Source of the DNA: a bacterium
GTDB taxonomy: Bacteria > Fidelibacterota > Marinisomatia > Marinisomatales > UBA1611
Direction: 5' to 3'
Length of the DNA stretch: 64,000 nucleotides
Assembly (NCBI GenBank): GCA_004321745.1
Contig: SGYO01000003.1
Location: forward strand, 61,942-125,941
Shown: positions 1 to 9,705 of the stretch, in pieces
Layout of the letters: each line of letters starts with the position of its first letter
How positions within the stretch are numbered: position 1 is the stretch's first letter
Made by a program: the position numbers and the translations under genes
Notes under the pieces: generated by a model
Told to the model about the DNA's origin: nothing
The model's database searches: none
What the model saw: only the letters and a program-made list of their open reading frames with translations

Positions 1-1
1 C

Positions 2-376
2 TATTCTTACACAAGAAACCCCCTCTACTGGGGGAATATAATTATTTATGCTGGTGTGGCATTTCTTGGGGGAGGACAATGGATGTGGCACCTTGTTACA
101 ATAATTATAATCTTTTTCTTAGTTCAATATTATTTCATCATATCTTTAGAGGAAGAAATACTCAAATTAAAATTTGGAGAGGAATATGAATCATATATTG
201 AAAATGTTCCCAAACTTTTACCAAAACTTACACCTTGGGATAGCGGCAATAAAATTGAACCTCAAAACTTATATAAAACACTAAAAATAGAGAAACGAAC
301 TCTTCAAAACATTTTGTTAATTTTGATATTAATATTATTTAAAACTCAGATTATTTCTCTATTTAACTTTTTATGA
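2..376 (+). CDS. Isoprenylcysteine carboxyl methyltransferase-like membrane protein (5' partial)
   Basis: The reading frame is open to the left edge, so the N-terminus is missing. The visible part begins with an RNPLYWG motif, followed by a hydrophobic helix and the segment EEEILKLKFGEEYESYIENV. This is the arrangement seen in the C-terminal half of ICMT/phospholipid methyltransferase-like proteins (RNPxYxG, then EE..L...FG.EY..Y). A second hydrophobic stretch closes the protein. Such proteins methylate prenyl-cysteines or lipids in eukaryotes; the substrate of bacterial members is generally unknown. The gene overlaps lpxB by four bases (ATGA), which places it in the lipid A operon, so a membrane-lipid role is plausible but is inference. 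A GTG at 56 lies inside the motif region and is not the real start. Confidence 0.75.
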   Translation, partial: YSYTRNPLYWGNIIIYAGVAFLGGGQWMWHLVTIIIIFFLVQYYFIISLEEEILKLKFGEEYESYIENVPKLLPKLTPWDSGNKIEPQNLYKTLKIEKRTLQNILLILILILFKTQIISLFNFL

Positions 377-1503
377 GTGATAAAATTAGTACTTTCTTTA
401 TCTCTGTCGGCGAGCCTTCTGGGGATGTCCATGCAGCAAAATTAGTATTATCATTAAAAAAAATTTCTCCAAAGATAAAATTCATTGGAAATGGGGGAGA
501 CAAAATGATAGAGGCGGGTGTAGATGTAAAAAACCATATCGACACCATGTCAGTAATGGGTTTTGTAGAAGTATTAAAAAACTACAAAAGTCTATCTAAA
601 ATTTTAAATAATACAATTTCTGAAATTAAAATTTCTAAACCTGACAAAATACTACTTGTTGATTATCCGGGATTTAATTTGCGTTTAGTAAAAAAGATAA
701 AAAATTTAAATATCCCTATTACTTATTTCATCCTGCCCCAAACATGGGCCTGGAAAGAAAATCGAATCTTTTTTATGAAAGAAACAATTTCAAATTTTAT
801 ATCTATTTTCCCATTTGAAACTAATTGGTATAAATCGAGAGGATTGAAAACATACTATCCAGGACATCCTTTTTTAGATGATGACTATAAGCAAGATAAG
901 GATAAATTTTTCCTTAAAAAACACAATTTAAAAAATAATGATTCGTTATTAGTTCTACTTCCAGGTAGTAGGCAGCAAGAAATAGATAATCATTGGCCTG
1001 TTTTTTTAGAAACCATCTTTTTATTGAAAAAAAAATTACCCTCACTAAGATTTTGCCTTGTTAAATCTACTAATGTAATTATTAAAAATATTCCAGATTT
1101 TTTAATAATTGAATCTTCTGTTACCAATGCACTTAAGCATGGGACTGCGGCAATTAGCAGCTCTGGTACTGTAAATCTTGAATGTGCCCTAGCAGAAATA
1201 CCAACTATAGTTTGCTATAAAACCTCATACATTAATTGGATGATTTTCAAAATATTTGGGAAAGTAAATTTCATATCAATAGTAAATCTAATTTCAGAAG
1301 AAAAGATTATACCTGAACTTATTCAAAGTGATATGACTTCAAAAAAAATATTGCCCCCCTTACTTGAATACCTCTCACCATCATCAAAAAAGCGAAAAGA
1401 GACTATAGAAAAATATAAAAAAATAAGAACAAAGTTAGGATCTCCAGGTGTGTTTGATAGAGCTGCAAAACATATAATATCAGAAAAAGATAATGAAAAA
1501 TAA
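373..1503 (+). CDS. lpxB: Lipid-A-disaccharide synthase LpxB
   Basis: This glycosyltransferase (GT19) joins UDP-2,3-diacylglucosamine and lipid X to make the lipid A disaccharide at the inner membrane. The N-terminal GEPSGDVHAA motif (residues 13-22), the GNGGDKM segment near 40, PQTWAWKENR near 122, LPGSRQQEI near 194 and the C-terminal SSGTVNLECALAEIP nucleotide-sugar region near 263 are all characteristic. At 376 residues the length matches the family. The start overlaps the upstream gene by four bases, and the end overlaps the DUF374 acyltransferase by eleven, so translation is probably coupled. lpxK follows, giving a short lipid A operon. Nothing looks broken. Confidence 0.97.
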   Translation: MSDKISTFFISVGEPSGDVHAAKLVLSLKKISPKIKFIGNGGDKMIEAGVDVKNHIDTMSVMGFVEVLKNYKSLSKILNNTISEIKISKPDKILLVDYPGFNLRLVKKIKNLNIPITYFILPQTWAWKENRIFFMKETISNFISIFPFETNWYKSRGLKTYYPGHPFLDDDYKQDKDKFFLKKHNLKNNDSLLVLLPGSRQQEIDNHWPVFLETIFLLKKKLPSLRFCLVKSTNVIIKNIPDFLIIESSVTNALKHGTAAISSSGTVNLECALAEIPTIVCYKTSYINWMIFKIFGKVNFISIVNLISEEKIIPELIQSDMTSKKILPPLLEYLSPSSKKRKETIEKYKKIRTKLGSPGVFDRAAKHIISEKDNEK

Positions 1504-2152
1504 ATACGATAACTTTTTACTTTCTGTACAAGCAAGCTTGGCAAAGTGGATATTGTATTTTTTTTATAAAACAAATAAATGGGATGTAAGAGGCTCTAAC
1601 AATTTCAAACTTCCGTTAAAAAATAAAAAAAGTATTATTTTATCTTGCTGGCATGGACAACTATTAACTCCATTTATGCACCTAATGAACAAGAAATTTT
1701 ATGGCTTGGCAGGGTTAAATAAAGATGGAGAATTGATATCGAGAATAGGAATTAAACTTGGCTGGAAAATGCTTAGAGGTTCAAGCTCTAAAGGAGGATC
1801 TAAAATATTTGTTAAAATAGTTAAAATACTAAGGCAACCTTCTTCTCTCGTTGGTATAACGCCTGATGGCCCCAAAGGACCAGAAAGAATCCCTAAACCA
1901 GGTGTTATAAAAGCAGCTCAAAAAACGGGGGCATTAATAATTCCTGTTTCTGCAATATCTACAAAAAATTGGCAGTTTACTAATTGGCATACATTTTTTT
2001 TAGAAAAACCATTTGGTAAAATTTTTCTCCAATATGGTGAGCCATTGCAGCTTGATCCTGAACATGATTTTGAGACATGTAAAAAATTACTCTCTGATGC
2101 GATGGATAAAGTTGAGAGTACGAATAAAGAATATGCTAAAAACAACACTTAG
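1493..2152 (+). CDS. DUF374-family lysophospholipid acyltransferase
   Basis: This 219-residue protein has the features of the LPLAT/DUF374 family: a CWHGQ segment near residue 54, the block LRGSSSKGG, and the TPDGPKGP motif followed by KPGVIKAAQKTGA. These proteins are related to acyl-ACP O-acyltransferases, and some act as lipid A secondary acyltransferases. Its position between lpxB and lpxK, overlapping both (eleven bases with lpxB, twenty with lpxK), supports a role in acylating lipid A or its precursor. No canonical LpxL/LpxM gene is visible in the window, so it might replace them; that is inference. The N-terminus has a short hydrophobic segment consistent with inner-membrane association. 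Confidence 0.88.
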   Translation: MKNKYDNFLLSVQASLAKWILYFFYKTNKWDVRGSNNFKLPLKNKKSIILSCWHGQLLTPFMHLMNKKFYGLAGLNKDGELISRIGIKLGWKMLRGSSSKGGSKIFVKIVKILRQPSSLVGITPDGPKGPERIPKPGVIKAAQKTGALIIPVSAISTKNWQFTNWHTFFLEKPFGKIFLQYGEPLQLDPEHDFETCKKLLSDAMDKVESTNKEYAKNNT

Positions 2153-3164
2153 ATTACTATTATATCCATTATCGTTTTTGTACGGATTGATCACAACATT
2201 AAGAAATTATTTGTATGATACAAATAATTTTAACGTCAATAAATTGCCATGTAAAGTCATTAGCATAGGAAATATAACTACTGGCGGGTCTGGCAAAACA
2301 CCAACTGTAGAATTTTTAGCTTTGCATTTACAATCAATTGGGAAAAATGTGGGTATTATTAGCAGGGGATATGGCAGATCATCAAAGCATGTAAAATTAG
2401 TAACTGATGGGATTGATAAACCCAATTCATGGGAACAATATGGAGATGAAGCCTTCTTACTATCGCAAAATTTAAACTCTATACCCATAGTTGTAGGAGA
2501 ATCAAAATATGAAGCTGGACTCAGAATTACATCTGAATTTGATCTTGATGTTATCATAATTGATGATGGGTTCCAACACCGGTCACTTCATAGGGATTTG
2601 GATATAGTTTTAATTAACAGTAAGGATAATAAGAGAACTCATAAAATACTTCCAATAGGGAATTTAAGAGAACGAATAAACGGATTAAAAAGAGCTGACT
2701 TGATAATTTATACAAAGACTAATGTGCATAACAATTTAGGCTATTTGAACAGGTTACTAAAAAATGTGAATGTAGAAAAAATAAATAGTGTGTTAGAACC
2801 CAAATCAATGCTAATTGGGAAAGATAAGCAGGAAATAGATAAAGCAAATTTAAAATCAAAAAACATATATTTACTATCTGCCATCGGGGATAATAAAGGG
2901 TTTAAAAAAACAGTAGAAAAAATCGGTGCGAACATTGTTGGCCAAAGCAAGTTTTTGGATCATTATAAATTTAAAACTAGTGACTTACAAAAAGTACAAA
3001 ATGATGCAAAAAAATTTAGCGCAAACTATATCATCACAACTGAAAAAGATTTGGTAAAAATACCAGATATCAATCCTAAAATTCCTGTGTACGCATTAAA
3101 AACAAAAATGCATTTTTCACCTGATAATAAATTAGAAGACAAAATAAATAGTTTATTTATCTAG
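2133..3164 (+). CDS. lpxK: Tetraacyldisaccharide 4'-kinase LpxK
   Basis: LpxK phosphorylates the 4' position of the lipid A disaccharide at the inner membrane. Residues 46-57 (GNITTGGSGKTP) are the Walker A loop, followed by SRGYGR and, near residue 140, the DDGFQHRSLHRDLD segment typical of the family. An N-terminal hydrophobic stretch gives membrane attachment. The frame is open further upstream to 2013, but the ATG at 2133 gives the normal N-terminus and a length of 343 residues, so I chose it. It overlaps the acyltransferase by twenty bases. Its stop codon overlaps the stop of the convergent minus-strand gene at 3161-3163, leaving no room for a terminator between the two transcripts. Confidence 0.95.
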   Translation: MLKTTLRLLLYPLSFLYGLITTLRNYLYDTNNFNVNKLPCKVISIGNITTGGSGKTPTVEFLALHLQSIGKNVGIISRGYGRSSKHVKLVTDGIDKPNSWEQYGDEAFLLSQNLNSIPIVVGESKYEAGLRITSEFDLDVIIIDDGFQHRSLHRDLDIVLINSKDNKRTHKILPIGNLRERINGLKRADLIIYTKTNVHNNLGYLNRLLKNVNVEKINSVLEPKSMLIGKDKQEIDKANLKSKNIYLLSAIGDNKGFKKTVEKIGANIVGQSKFLDHYKFKTSDLQKVQNDAKKFSANYIITTEKDLVKIPDINPKIPVYALKTKMHFSPDNKLEDKINSLFI

Positions 3165-6100
3165 TTCATTTGCCCAGCGCCCCAAGCAAAAACAACACCA
3201 ACAAAAGTTAACATCAAAGGCCAACCACTATTTACTAATTGTTTTGCACTTGGATCGTAAAATACATGGACTTGGAAATCATGAGTTGTCGTTGCTCCAT
3301 GCTCGTCAACCGCCATTAAAATAAAGTCATTTACACCATCTTGGTTCTTTCTTGGGGTCCACTCAAGAGTAGCAGTTCTTCTATCAAATTTTGCAAATTT
3401 AGGCAATCGTACTGCACGATATGTTACTCTATCTCCATTCAAATCTTCAGTGGTTAACTTATACCTCCAAGTATGACCAGTAAGACCAACAGGCTTTGGA
3501 GTTGAAATAATTGAAGGTGGGTTGTTTATAAATATTCTTCCAGATTGAATATCGGTTCCATATCCATCTGTAACAGAAACTTCAAAATCATTATAATTGA
3601 TTTGTGCAGCTTTTGGAACCCATAAGATTTTTCCGCTCTTATCAAGCTGCATACCATGAGGGCCTTTAATTAAATTATATTTCAGGTTAGCACCTTCATT
3701 TAAATCTTCAACCCTAACTTGATATTTAAATAACTCTCCAACTAAAGCCATTCGAGGTGTGTTTGAAATAATTGTAGGTAAATGATTTGAATACACTTCA
3801 TATATCTGTTCATCTTTTGTGTAACCATCAGAAACCATTACAGAAATTCTATGCATATCTGTTTGAGATTTTTTAGGTGTCCATTTTATAGCACCAAGAG
3901 ATTCATCAACCTCCATACCTTCTGGAAACTCAGTCAAAGTAAAGCGCACAGGGTTCACTCTTTCTACAAGTATCCGAGGCGGTTTACCCTTATTACCCTG
4001 AAAAAATTCCCATAAAAAATCTTTAATCTTTATTGTTCGACCATTTATTGTTGAGGTAATGACCCAAAGTCTATTATCTTCATAAAACACAGATTGAACA
4101 TATCGCTTCAAATTGACTCTAGATACTAATGTATCTGCAGGATATTTTGGGTTGACGTAATAAACTTCTTTCGCATTATACCAGTCTCCAAGAAACCTAT
4201 CAATATTCTGAATTACAACATCATCTGAAATATTTATACTATATATTTTAGTGTTACTTACATCATCAACTTTTACAACTTTATCAAAAGGCAGCAATGC
4301 GCCTTTATTCCTATCAACTGTCATTAGTTTGTACGTGTATTCGTCACCAACTGTTGCAGTCATTGTAGGCACAGAAACTATTTTAATAGGAGCGTTCACA
4401 AAAAATTCTGATTCAATAAACTTACTAAGATGGCCATCTGAAATTTCAATTCTAAGTTTATGAAAATCTACTTGAGCAGTAGAAGGTTCCCAATTTAAAC
4501 GCCCTGTGCGTGCATCCATTCTCATTCCTTCAGGGAGTATATGAGCAGTATAAATGAGTTTATCATTCTTATTTGGATCTTGAGCCATTAAATCAAAATC
4601 CCAAATAGCACCTACATTTATCTTTGTCATTGGAGCTGGCGCCTTTTGAATAACTGGAGGATGATTTACAAAAACTTTGACAAACTGAGTGTCTGAAGCA
4701 ACTCCATGAGTAGAGACCAAGGCATACTCAACTGTATCGATCTGTGTTTCATTTGGGACCCAAGTTAATAATCCAGATTTCTTATCTACCCTCATCCCAC
4801 TAGGACCATAAAACAATTTATAATTTGCATCTTGACTAGTTCTTTGTCTCCAAACTTTTACATCATAATCATACTTCTCCCCAACTGTGGCCATTGTTGG
4901 CGCTTTTGATAAAATTCTAATTCCAGATCTAGCAGATAATTGAAATTCTTGGACATCTCTCTCAAATCCATCAGAAACCACTAATCTGACATCATACTGT
5001 TCAGCATTTATGCTATCAGACTTCCAATAAAGAACACCATCATTTATTGTCATACCAGGCGGAGCGACCTCTAAAAAGAATTGCAACGATGCATCTTTAT
5101 TTCTATCTCTAACTATAGGTTCGTACTGGAATACTCCACCAGCTACAAACTCTGTACCTAAAGGTTGAGTTAAAAATCTTGGCGGATCATTTACGTAGAT
5201 CCAAACTTGTTCATCTCTGCTTTCAAGAACTGGAACAGTTTTATATTCTTGATTAACACTGCCAGAAGCTGATAAGGCTTCCATAATTTCATCAACTTTT
5301 ACCCTAACTAAATATGATACTGGAAAAGCATCTAACTGCTCTTGATTTGGCACCCATCTAATTGTTTGACTTTCATAATGAAAAAACATTCCTTTAGGCG
5401 GCGGAACTTGCCATCTAAAACTATGAAATGCTTCTGTAGTATCCCTCAATAACATATACTCAAATGGTTGATTTAAGGTTAATATGTATTGAGGAAGAAC
5501 ATGCTTAGGAAGTCGCTGACCTATCATCTCTTCCTCTTTTAAAGTTTTTGGACTTTCTAGAGTTCGAATGACCTTCTTCGGTGGTACTGATCTAGGCTGT
5601 TCTTTCAAAACATCGCCTTCAATGACAGTAGGATCCAGCGCTTGAGGGACGCTTTGAATTCTTTGTTCGCCTAATTCTGTAATTACTTCTTCTTCAGGTT
5701 GTGGCAATTGAGGAAGTTGCTCTGGGATTACTTCAACATAAATTTCGGGGACTTCAGGCTGTATGTCCTCTATATTTGATAATAAGTCAGGTAACTGTTC
5801 AGTAATAAAATCTGTGCTTAATAAAAATCCTTGGTCGTATTCGGCAGATTTCTTACCAAAATCTAAAATGAATATTGAATTACTATTACCGTCCCAACCT
5901 GAAACCATAGTGCTTCCAGTATATTTACCAAGTTTAGTCAAAGGAAGCATAGAAAAGACTTGCATCTCTTCAGGTACTTTCGACATAACATTTCGAACGC
6001 TTTCCATGCCCCCATCTTCACCTGAAATCATTGTTAAGGCATTAATATCAGATGAAAGCATAAGCAAATCTTTATAATTATCTTGGTTAAAATCTGCTAT

Positions 6101-7036
6101 TTCAATTTGAGTAAGAGGACCTGGTTGGACAGGGACTCTTTCAATGACTAAGGTAGCAGGAGTTAAAGTCAATGCTATAATATCTCCAGATCTGAATGGT
6201 GCTAATACGTCTTTAAATCCATCAGCATCCCAATCAGTAAGTTGGAAAGAGTTATGTAATATTCCACTTATACCTTCAAAATTTTTTCTAATCAAAGGCC
6301 CAGAATCAAATATGCCACCAATATTGTAAAATGGCTGCGCTTTTATTGTATTGCCTTCAGGACTAATAGCTAATAAATCTTCATATCCATCATTATCATA
6401 ATCCACAACCGCTGAATACAACAACCCAGACCCAACTAACATTTCATCAGGCCTAATTTTTTTAATAATCACCAATCTCCCTTGGCTGTCTAAATCTAAA
6501 ATTGCAAAACCTCTATAAGGACTACCTAATGATAAAACTAATTCTTGATCACCATCAGCATCATGATCTAACATAGAAAAGTTATTACACCTTAAAGACC
6601 GATCTTGCTTTCCAATATCTAGCGTAATTGAAGGTAACTCAGAAAAAGAGCCATCCTCCCAGCTATATACAGCTACAAAAACATGAGGCGTAGAGTTCGT
6701 GCCGAACCTAGAAAGATTCATTGCAATGATTAAATCTGGGATTCCATCACCATCTAAGTCACCTATTTTTGCATCAACAAAATAACCATCTAGTTCCTTT
6801 GGAGCATCAAATTCCCATATTGATGATTGATAGCCATCTTGATCAACCTCATTATATTTTACAACTGTTGGGAAAACATTTTTATCAGGATCTAGTTCAA
6901 GAGAGATAAACTCTAATAAATTATCTCCATCTAAATCATAAGACCCTTCAAGATGTACAATCTTCTGCGCATTCAAAAATGATAATGCTGGAATAATTAT
7001 AGCAAACAAAATTATTTTATGATTAAAATATTTCAT
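3161..7036 (-). CDS. Large secreted FG-GAP/putative-Ig repeat protein with C-terminal membrane helix
   Basis: A 1291-residue protein with an N-terminal signal peptide (about residues 1-23). Residues ~30-390 hold FG-GAP/VCBS-like blades with Asp-rich calcium loops such as DLDGDGIPDL, DHDADGDQEL, DYDNDGYEDL and DWDADGFKDV, which suggest a beta-propeller. A Pro/Glu-rich linker (about 425-500) follows. From ~520 to ~1255 there are serial ~95-residue He_PIG-like Ig modules, each with a 'P.GM.(v)D...G.L.W.P...Q' core, as in PEGMEVDESLGAIKWTP. The C-terminus is one hydrophobic helix (GWPLMLTFVGVVFAWGAG) and a very short tail, not a T9SS sorting domain. It lies 8 bases past the end of another FG-GAP gene and is probably cotranscribed with it. 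An adhesive or scaffolding surface role is inference; no catalytic domain is visible. Confidence 0.85.
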   Translation of the reverse strand: MKYFNHKIILFAIIIPALSFLNAQKIVHLEGSYDLDGDNLLEFISLELDPDKNVFPTVVKYNEVDQDGYQSSIWEFDAPKELDGYFVDAKIGDLDGDGIPDLIIAMNLSRFGTNSTPHVFVAVYSWEDGSFSELPSITLDIGKQDRSLRCNNFSMLDHDADGDQELVLSLGSPYRGFAILDLDSQGRLVIIKKIRPDEMLVGSGLLYSAVVDYDNDGYEDLLAISPEGNTIKAQPFYNIGGIFDSGPLIRKNFEGISGILHNSFQLTDWDADGFKDVLAPFRSGDIIALTLTPATLVIERVPVQPGPLTQIEIADFNQDNYKDLLMLSSDINALTMISGEDGGMESVRNVMSKVPEEMQVFSMLPLTKLGKYTGSTMVSGWDGNSNSIFILDFGKKSAEYDQGFLLSTDFITEQLPDLLSNIEDIQPEVPEIYVEVIPEQLPQLPQPEEEVITELGEQRIQSVPQALDPTVIEGDVLKEQPRSVPPKKVIRTLESPKTLKEEEMIGQRLPKHVLPQYILTLNQPFEYMLLRDTTEAFHSFRWQVPPPKGMFFHYESQTIRWVPNQEQLDAFPVSYLVRVKVDEIMEALSASGSVNQEYKTVPVLESRDEQVWIYVNDPPRFLTQPLGTEFVAGGVFQYEPIVRDRNKDASLQFFLEVAPPGMTINDGVLYWKSDSINAEQYDVRLVVSDGFERDVQEFQLSARSGIRILSKAPTMATVGEKYDYDVKVWRQRTSQDANYKLFYGPSGMRVDKKSGLLTWVPNETQIDTVEYALVSTHGVASDTQFVKVFVNHPPVIQKAPAPMTKINVGAIWDFDLMAQDPNKNDKLIYTAHILPEGMRMDARTGRLNWEPSTAQVDFHKLRIEISDGHLSKFIESEFFVNAPIKIVSVPTMTATVGDEYTYKLMTVDRNKGALLPFDKVVKVDDVSNTKIYSINISDDVVIQNIDRFLGDWYNAKEVYYVNPKYPADTLVSRVNLKRYVQSVFYEDNRLWVITSTINGRTIKIKDFLWEFFQGNKGKPPRILVERVNPVRFTLTEFPEGMEVDESLGAIKWTPKKSQTDMHRISVMVSDGYTKDEQIYEVYSNHLPTIISNTPRMALVGELFKYQVRVEDLNEGANLKYNLIKGPHGMQLDKSGKILWVPKAAQINYNDFEVSVTDGYGTDIQSGRIFINNPPSIISTPKPVGLTGHTWRYKLTTEDLNGDRVTYRAVRLPKFAKFDRRTATLEWTPRKNQDGVNDFILMAVDEHGATTTHDFQVHVFYDPSAKQLVNSGWPLMLTFVGVVFAWGAGQMN

Positions 7037-7044
7037 ATTGTTGT

Positions 7045-9456
7045 TTATCGGTTTTCCTCAGGCTTATTTGTATTAATCTCGATTGATTCTGGTAAAGCAT
7101 TCTTTGCACTTTCAAGATTTAAAGTATCCGATTTAGAACTTGAGATCGCGTTTTCTATATCAGGATCAGAAGGATTATCTACCGGGCCTTGTGGTTCAGG
7201 AGCAGTCGTTTCTAATTTAGCTTTAGAATTTGTAATGATGCCCTGACCCTCTGGGTAAATTCCTTTTAAAGGATCCACAGGAATATCAGGATTTTTTTGA
7301 TCAAACTGAGCTTCTGGAATTCTTCTTTCATGAGAAACTTTTGGCAACTTACCACTAGGGCCAAAGAGAGGTTCTTCTAGATATGCACCTTGAAGTAAAT
7401 TAGTCTTTAGGGAATCTGAAAACTCTTCTTGAATCAATCTAGAGAACATAGCAGATGGTTCAAGATAACCAGCAATATCAAATTGAGTAGTTATTTTTTT
7501 AGAACCATTTTCACGAACTTTAACTTCTCCTCTAATGGCCTGCAAAGTACCTTCATTTAAAAAAACAGCCAGAGATTGAGATGGGTTCGAAGGGGTGGTT
7601 GCAGATAGGTAAAGCCCCTGGTAATTTGCACTATCTCCAGAGTCATCAAAAGAAAACTTAATCAGCTTATCTTTAAAATCCATACCTAAACTGGTCGGGA
7701 AACCTTCAAAAAAGTAATCAGGAAATTCAAATAACTTTGGATCAAATGCTTCTGGTTGATAAGATTGAGAGATTGAATCTGCTTCTGGTGAAATAGACAT
7801 AAAGATAATATTGGTCTGCATATCATGAACCATTGTAAGAGTAGTTATACTATCAGAGACTTGCTCTTTTAAGGTATATGCAAAATCGTAATCATTCCCC
7901 CTGCGTAAAAAATTTGTATTTGCAGACACGCTATGCTGGAAATGAGTAGCTTCTCCCATTGGAGGAACTTGCATGACATTTATTCCAAATGGCGCTTCAC
8001 CATCAAACACATATCTATCTTTATTCCCCTTCGATGGCGTCATTACCATTACATAATAAAGGTCAATACCAGTTTTTTCTTCTTGTTTTTCAGACAAGCC
8101 AAGGGATTCAGGGACAAGGACATTTCTTAATGTATCCTCCCATGTTTCTGCTATAGCAACAGAATCAGAAGGCCCGAATACTGTCCTGTGGAATGCAATT
8201 TCTTTATCTTCATCTGGTATTGGATTTTTAAAAATAGAATCATTTAAAGAAAGCAACGTAGAGTCTAGCTGTTCAACTTTAACTGATGCTTTTGCAGCCC
8301 ATATTTCACTACTCATATCAGAACTTTCAGCAGGAATATCAATTCTTTTACGATCTTTAGGCTTTTTCACTATCCCAGCTTCATTTAAATAATCAACTAA
8401 AGTAGGACCATCAATAGGCTTTTTAACTAAACCAAACTTTTTTAGATCATTATCGTTAACATAATCTTCTTTAGTAATGGTCTTATCATAAAAGCCAGAT
8501 TCTATTCTATTGTTCACTAAATCTAGAATTTCTGATTTATCTGGATCTTCCATTTCTAAAAACAATTCTTCATGTGAGAACTCTGAATCATCTATCTTTA
8601 CTTTACCTGATTTAACATTAAGTATTTTTACTTCACCTGTTCTAAATGGTATCAATAACCCCTGCTCACCTTTTTTTAAATTATTATATGATTGAACTTC
8701 AGCTCCAATGATTCCTCTAGCATTACCCAAACTTAAAATTTCAGTTGTTACATGTTTAAAATTTTCACTTGCATTAAAAACAGCAACCTTAAGAGTATTT
8801 ATTTCTGCTGATAATTGCGCAACATAATTACCACCAAATGAAACAAATCCACCTGAATACATATGGCCAAAACCATTCTGTATTAATGGCTCACTTAAAA
8901 CCTTGGCATTTTTAATTTCCAATTGTTCGTTTTTAACATGAGGATTAAAAACTAAAGTCTTCCTAACAGGAGTACCAAATGAAACGGAAAGTTGTGATGA
9001 ACTTCCATAAACTATTGATAGGTTTAATGGCCTGATATTTTCAAACTCAAGACCAGACTGACCAGCAATCAGCGGCCTATTTGAAAAACCTTTCATTGTA
9101 CCCTGAAAAACATAAAGCCAACCATCGTCATTACTATCTGCATTAATTTTTGAAGATGCGATAAGATCTGGCTGACCATTGTTATCAATGTCTAATATGG
9201 AAACATCTGTAAAATAGGTCCCTTGAGGAAGGATGTAGGACCAAACAGTATCACTTATCACCTTACCTTTGAATTCAATCAACGCAGCCATCCTATCAGA
9301 ACTACTGATAACTAGGACCTCTCTATGACCATCACCATCAAGGTCATAAAGACCACTAGTCCTATTTAGTTGACCACCTAACAATGATTCATAGCACAAT
9401 ACAGATACATAAATGCACCAGTAAATACCAAAAATAATGTTATTTTTCCGCATCAT
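7045..9456 (-). CDS. Secreted FG-GAP-domain protein of unknown function
   Basis: About 803 residues with a hydrophobic leader (from NNIIFGIYWCIYVSVLCYES). The N-terminal ~250 residues contain FG-GAP calcium loops (YDLDGDGHREV, DIDNNGQPDL). The opening blade resembles that of the downstream 1291-residue protein, so the two share ancestry. The remainder is acidic and has no domain I recognise; the last ~90 residues are Pro/Glu/Ser-rich and probably disordered. The frame extends to a TTG at 9477, but the ATG pair at 9456/9453 is preceded by AAGGCAGAAAG on the coding strand, so I start at 9456. It ends just before the second FG-GAP gene, suggesting a two-gene operon whose products may act together at the cell surface. 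Confidence 0.8.
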   Translation of the reverse strand: MMRKNNIIFGIYWCIYVSVLCYESLLGGQLNRTSGLYDLDGDGHREVLVISSSDRMAALIEFKGKVISDTVWSYILPQGTYFTDVSILDIDNNGQPDLIASSKINADSNDDGWLYVFQGTMKGFSNRPLIAGQSGLEFENIRPLNLSIVYGSSSQLSVSFGTPVRKTLVFNPHVKNEQLEIKNAKVLSEPLIQNGFGHMYSGGFVSFGGNYVAQLSAEINTLKVAVFNASENFKHVTTEILSLGNARGIIGAEVQSYNNLKKGEQGLLIPFRTGEVKILNVKSGKVKIDDSEFSHEELFLEMEDPDKSEILDLVNNRIESGFYDKTITKEDYVNDNDLKKFGLVKKPIDGPTLVDYLNEAGIVKKPKDRKRIDIPAESSDMSSEIWAAKASVKVEQLDSTLLSLNDSIFKNPIPDEDKEIAFHRTVFGPSDSVAIAETWEDTLRNVLVPESLGLSEKQEEKTGIDLYYVMVMTPSKGNKDRYVFDGEAPFGINVMQVPPMGEATHFQHSVSANTNFLRRGNDYDFAYTLKEQVSDSITTLTMVHDMQTNIIFMSISPEADSISQSYQPEAFDPKLFEFPDYFFEGFPTSLGMDFKDKLIKFSFDDSGDSANYQGLYLSATTPSNPSQSLAVFLNEGTLQAIRGEVKVRENGSKKITTQFDIAGYLEPSAMFSRLIQEEFSDSLKTNLLQGAYLEEPLFGPSGKLPKVSHERRIPEAQFDQKNPDIPVDPLKGIYPEGQGIITNSKAKLETTAPEPQGPVDNPSDPDIENAISSSKSDTLNLESAKNALPESIEINTNKPEENR

Positions 9457-9705
9457 TATACTTTCTGCCTTGAACAATTATCCACGTCAAGACGTATCTA
9501 TTTTACAGGAGATTATAGAAATAAACTCCCTTACCTCGCTTACTTTAGCAAAAAATATAGGTTAAAGAACCATTTTTTCCAAGAAAAAGACCAAAAATTA
9601 GTTTTTTTATTTTTGATCAAAATTCAGCATATATTTTCTTTTGTATTTAATGGATAGTACATAAATTGACTAGATTTCATATACATTGCGGAGAGGTCTT
9701 ATATT
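9457..9705. promoter_or_regulatory. Divergent intergenic region
   Basis: A 249-base AT-rich gap separates the leftward FG-GAP operon from the rightward outer-membrane-protein gene, so promoters for both must lie here or further upstream. A strong ribosome-binding site (GGAGAGG at about 9690-9696) precedes the GTG start at 9706. I could not identify a convincing -35/-10 pair or an operator by eye. Confidence 0.5.

Noticed and set aside
7019..7246. Plus-strand reading frame opposite the FG-GAP operon
   Set aside because: It has no ribosome-binding site or recognisable product and lies antisense to well-supported coding sequence.
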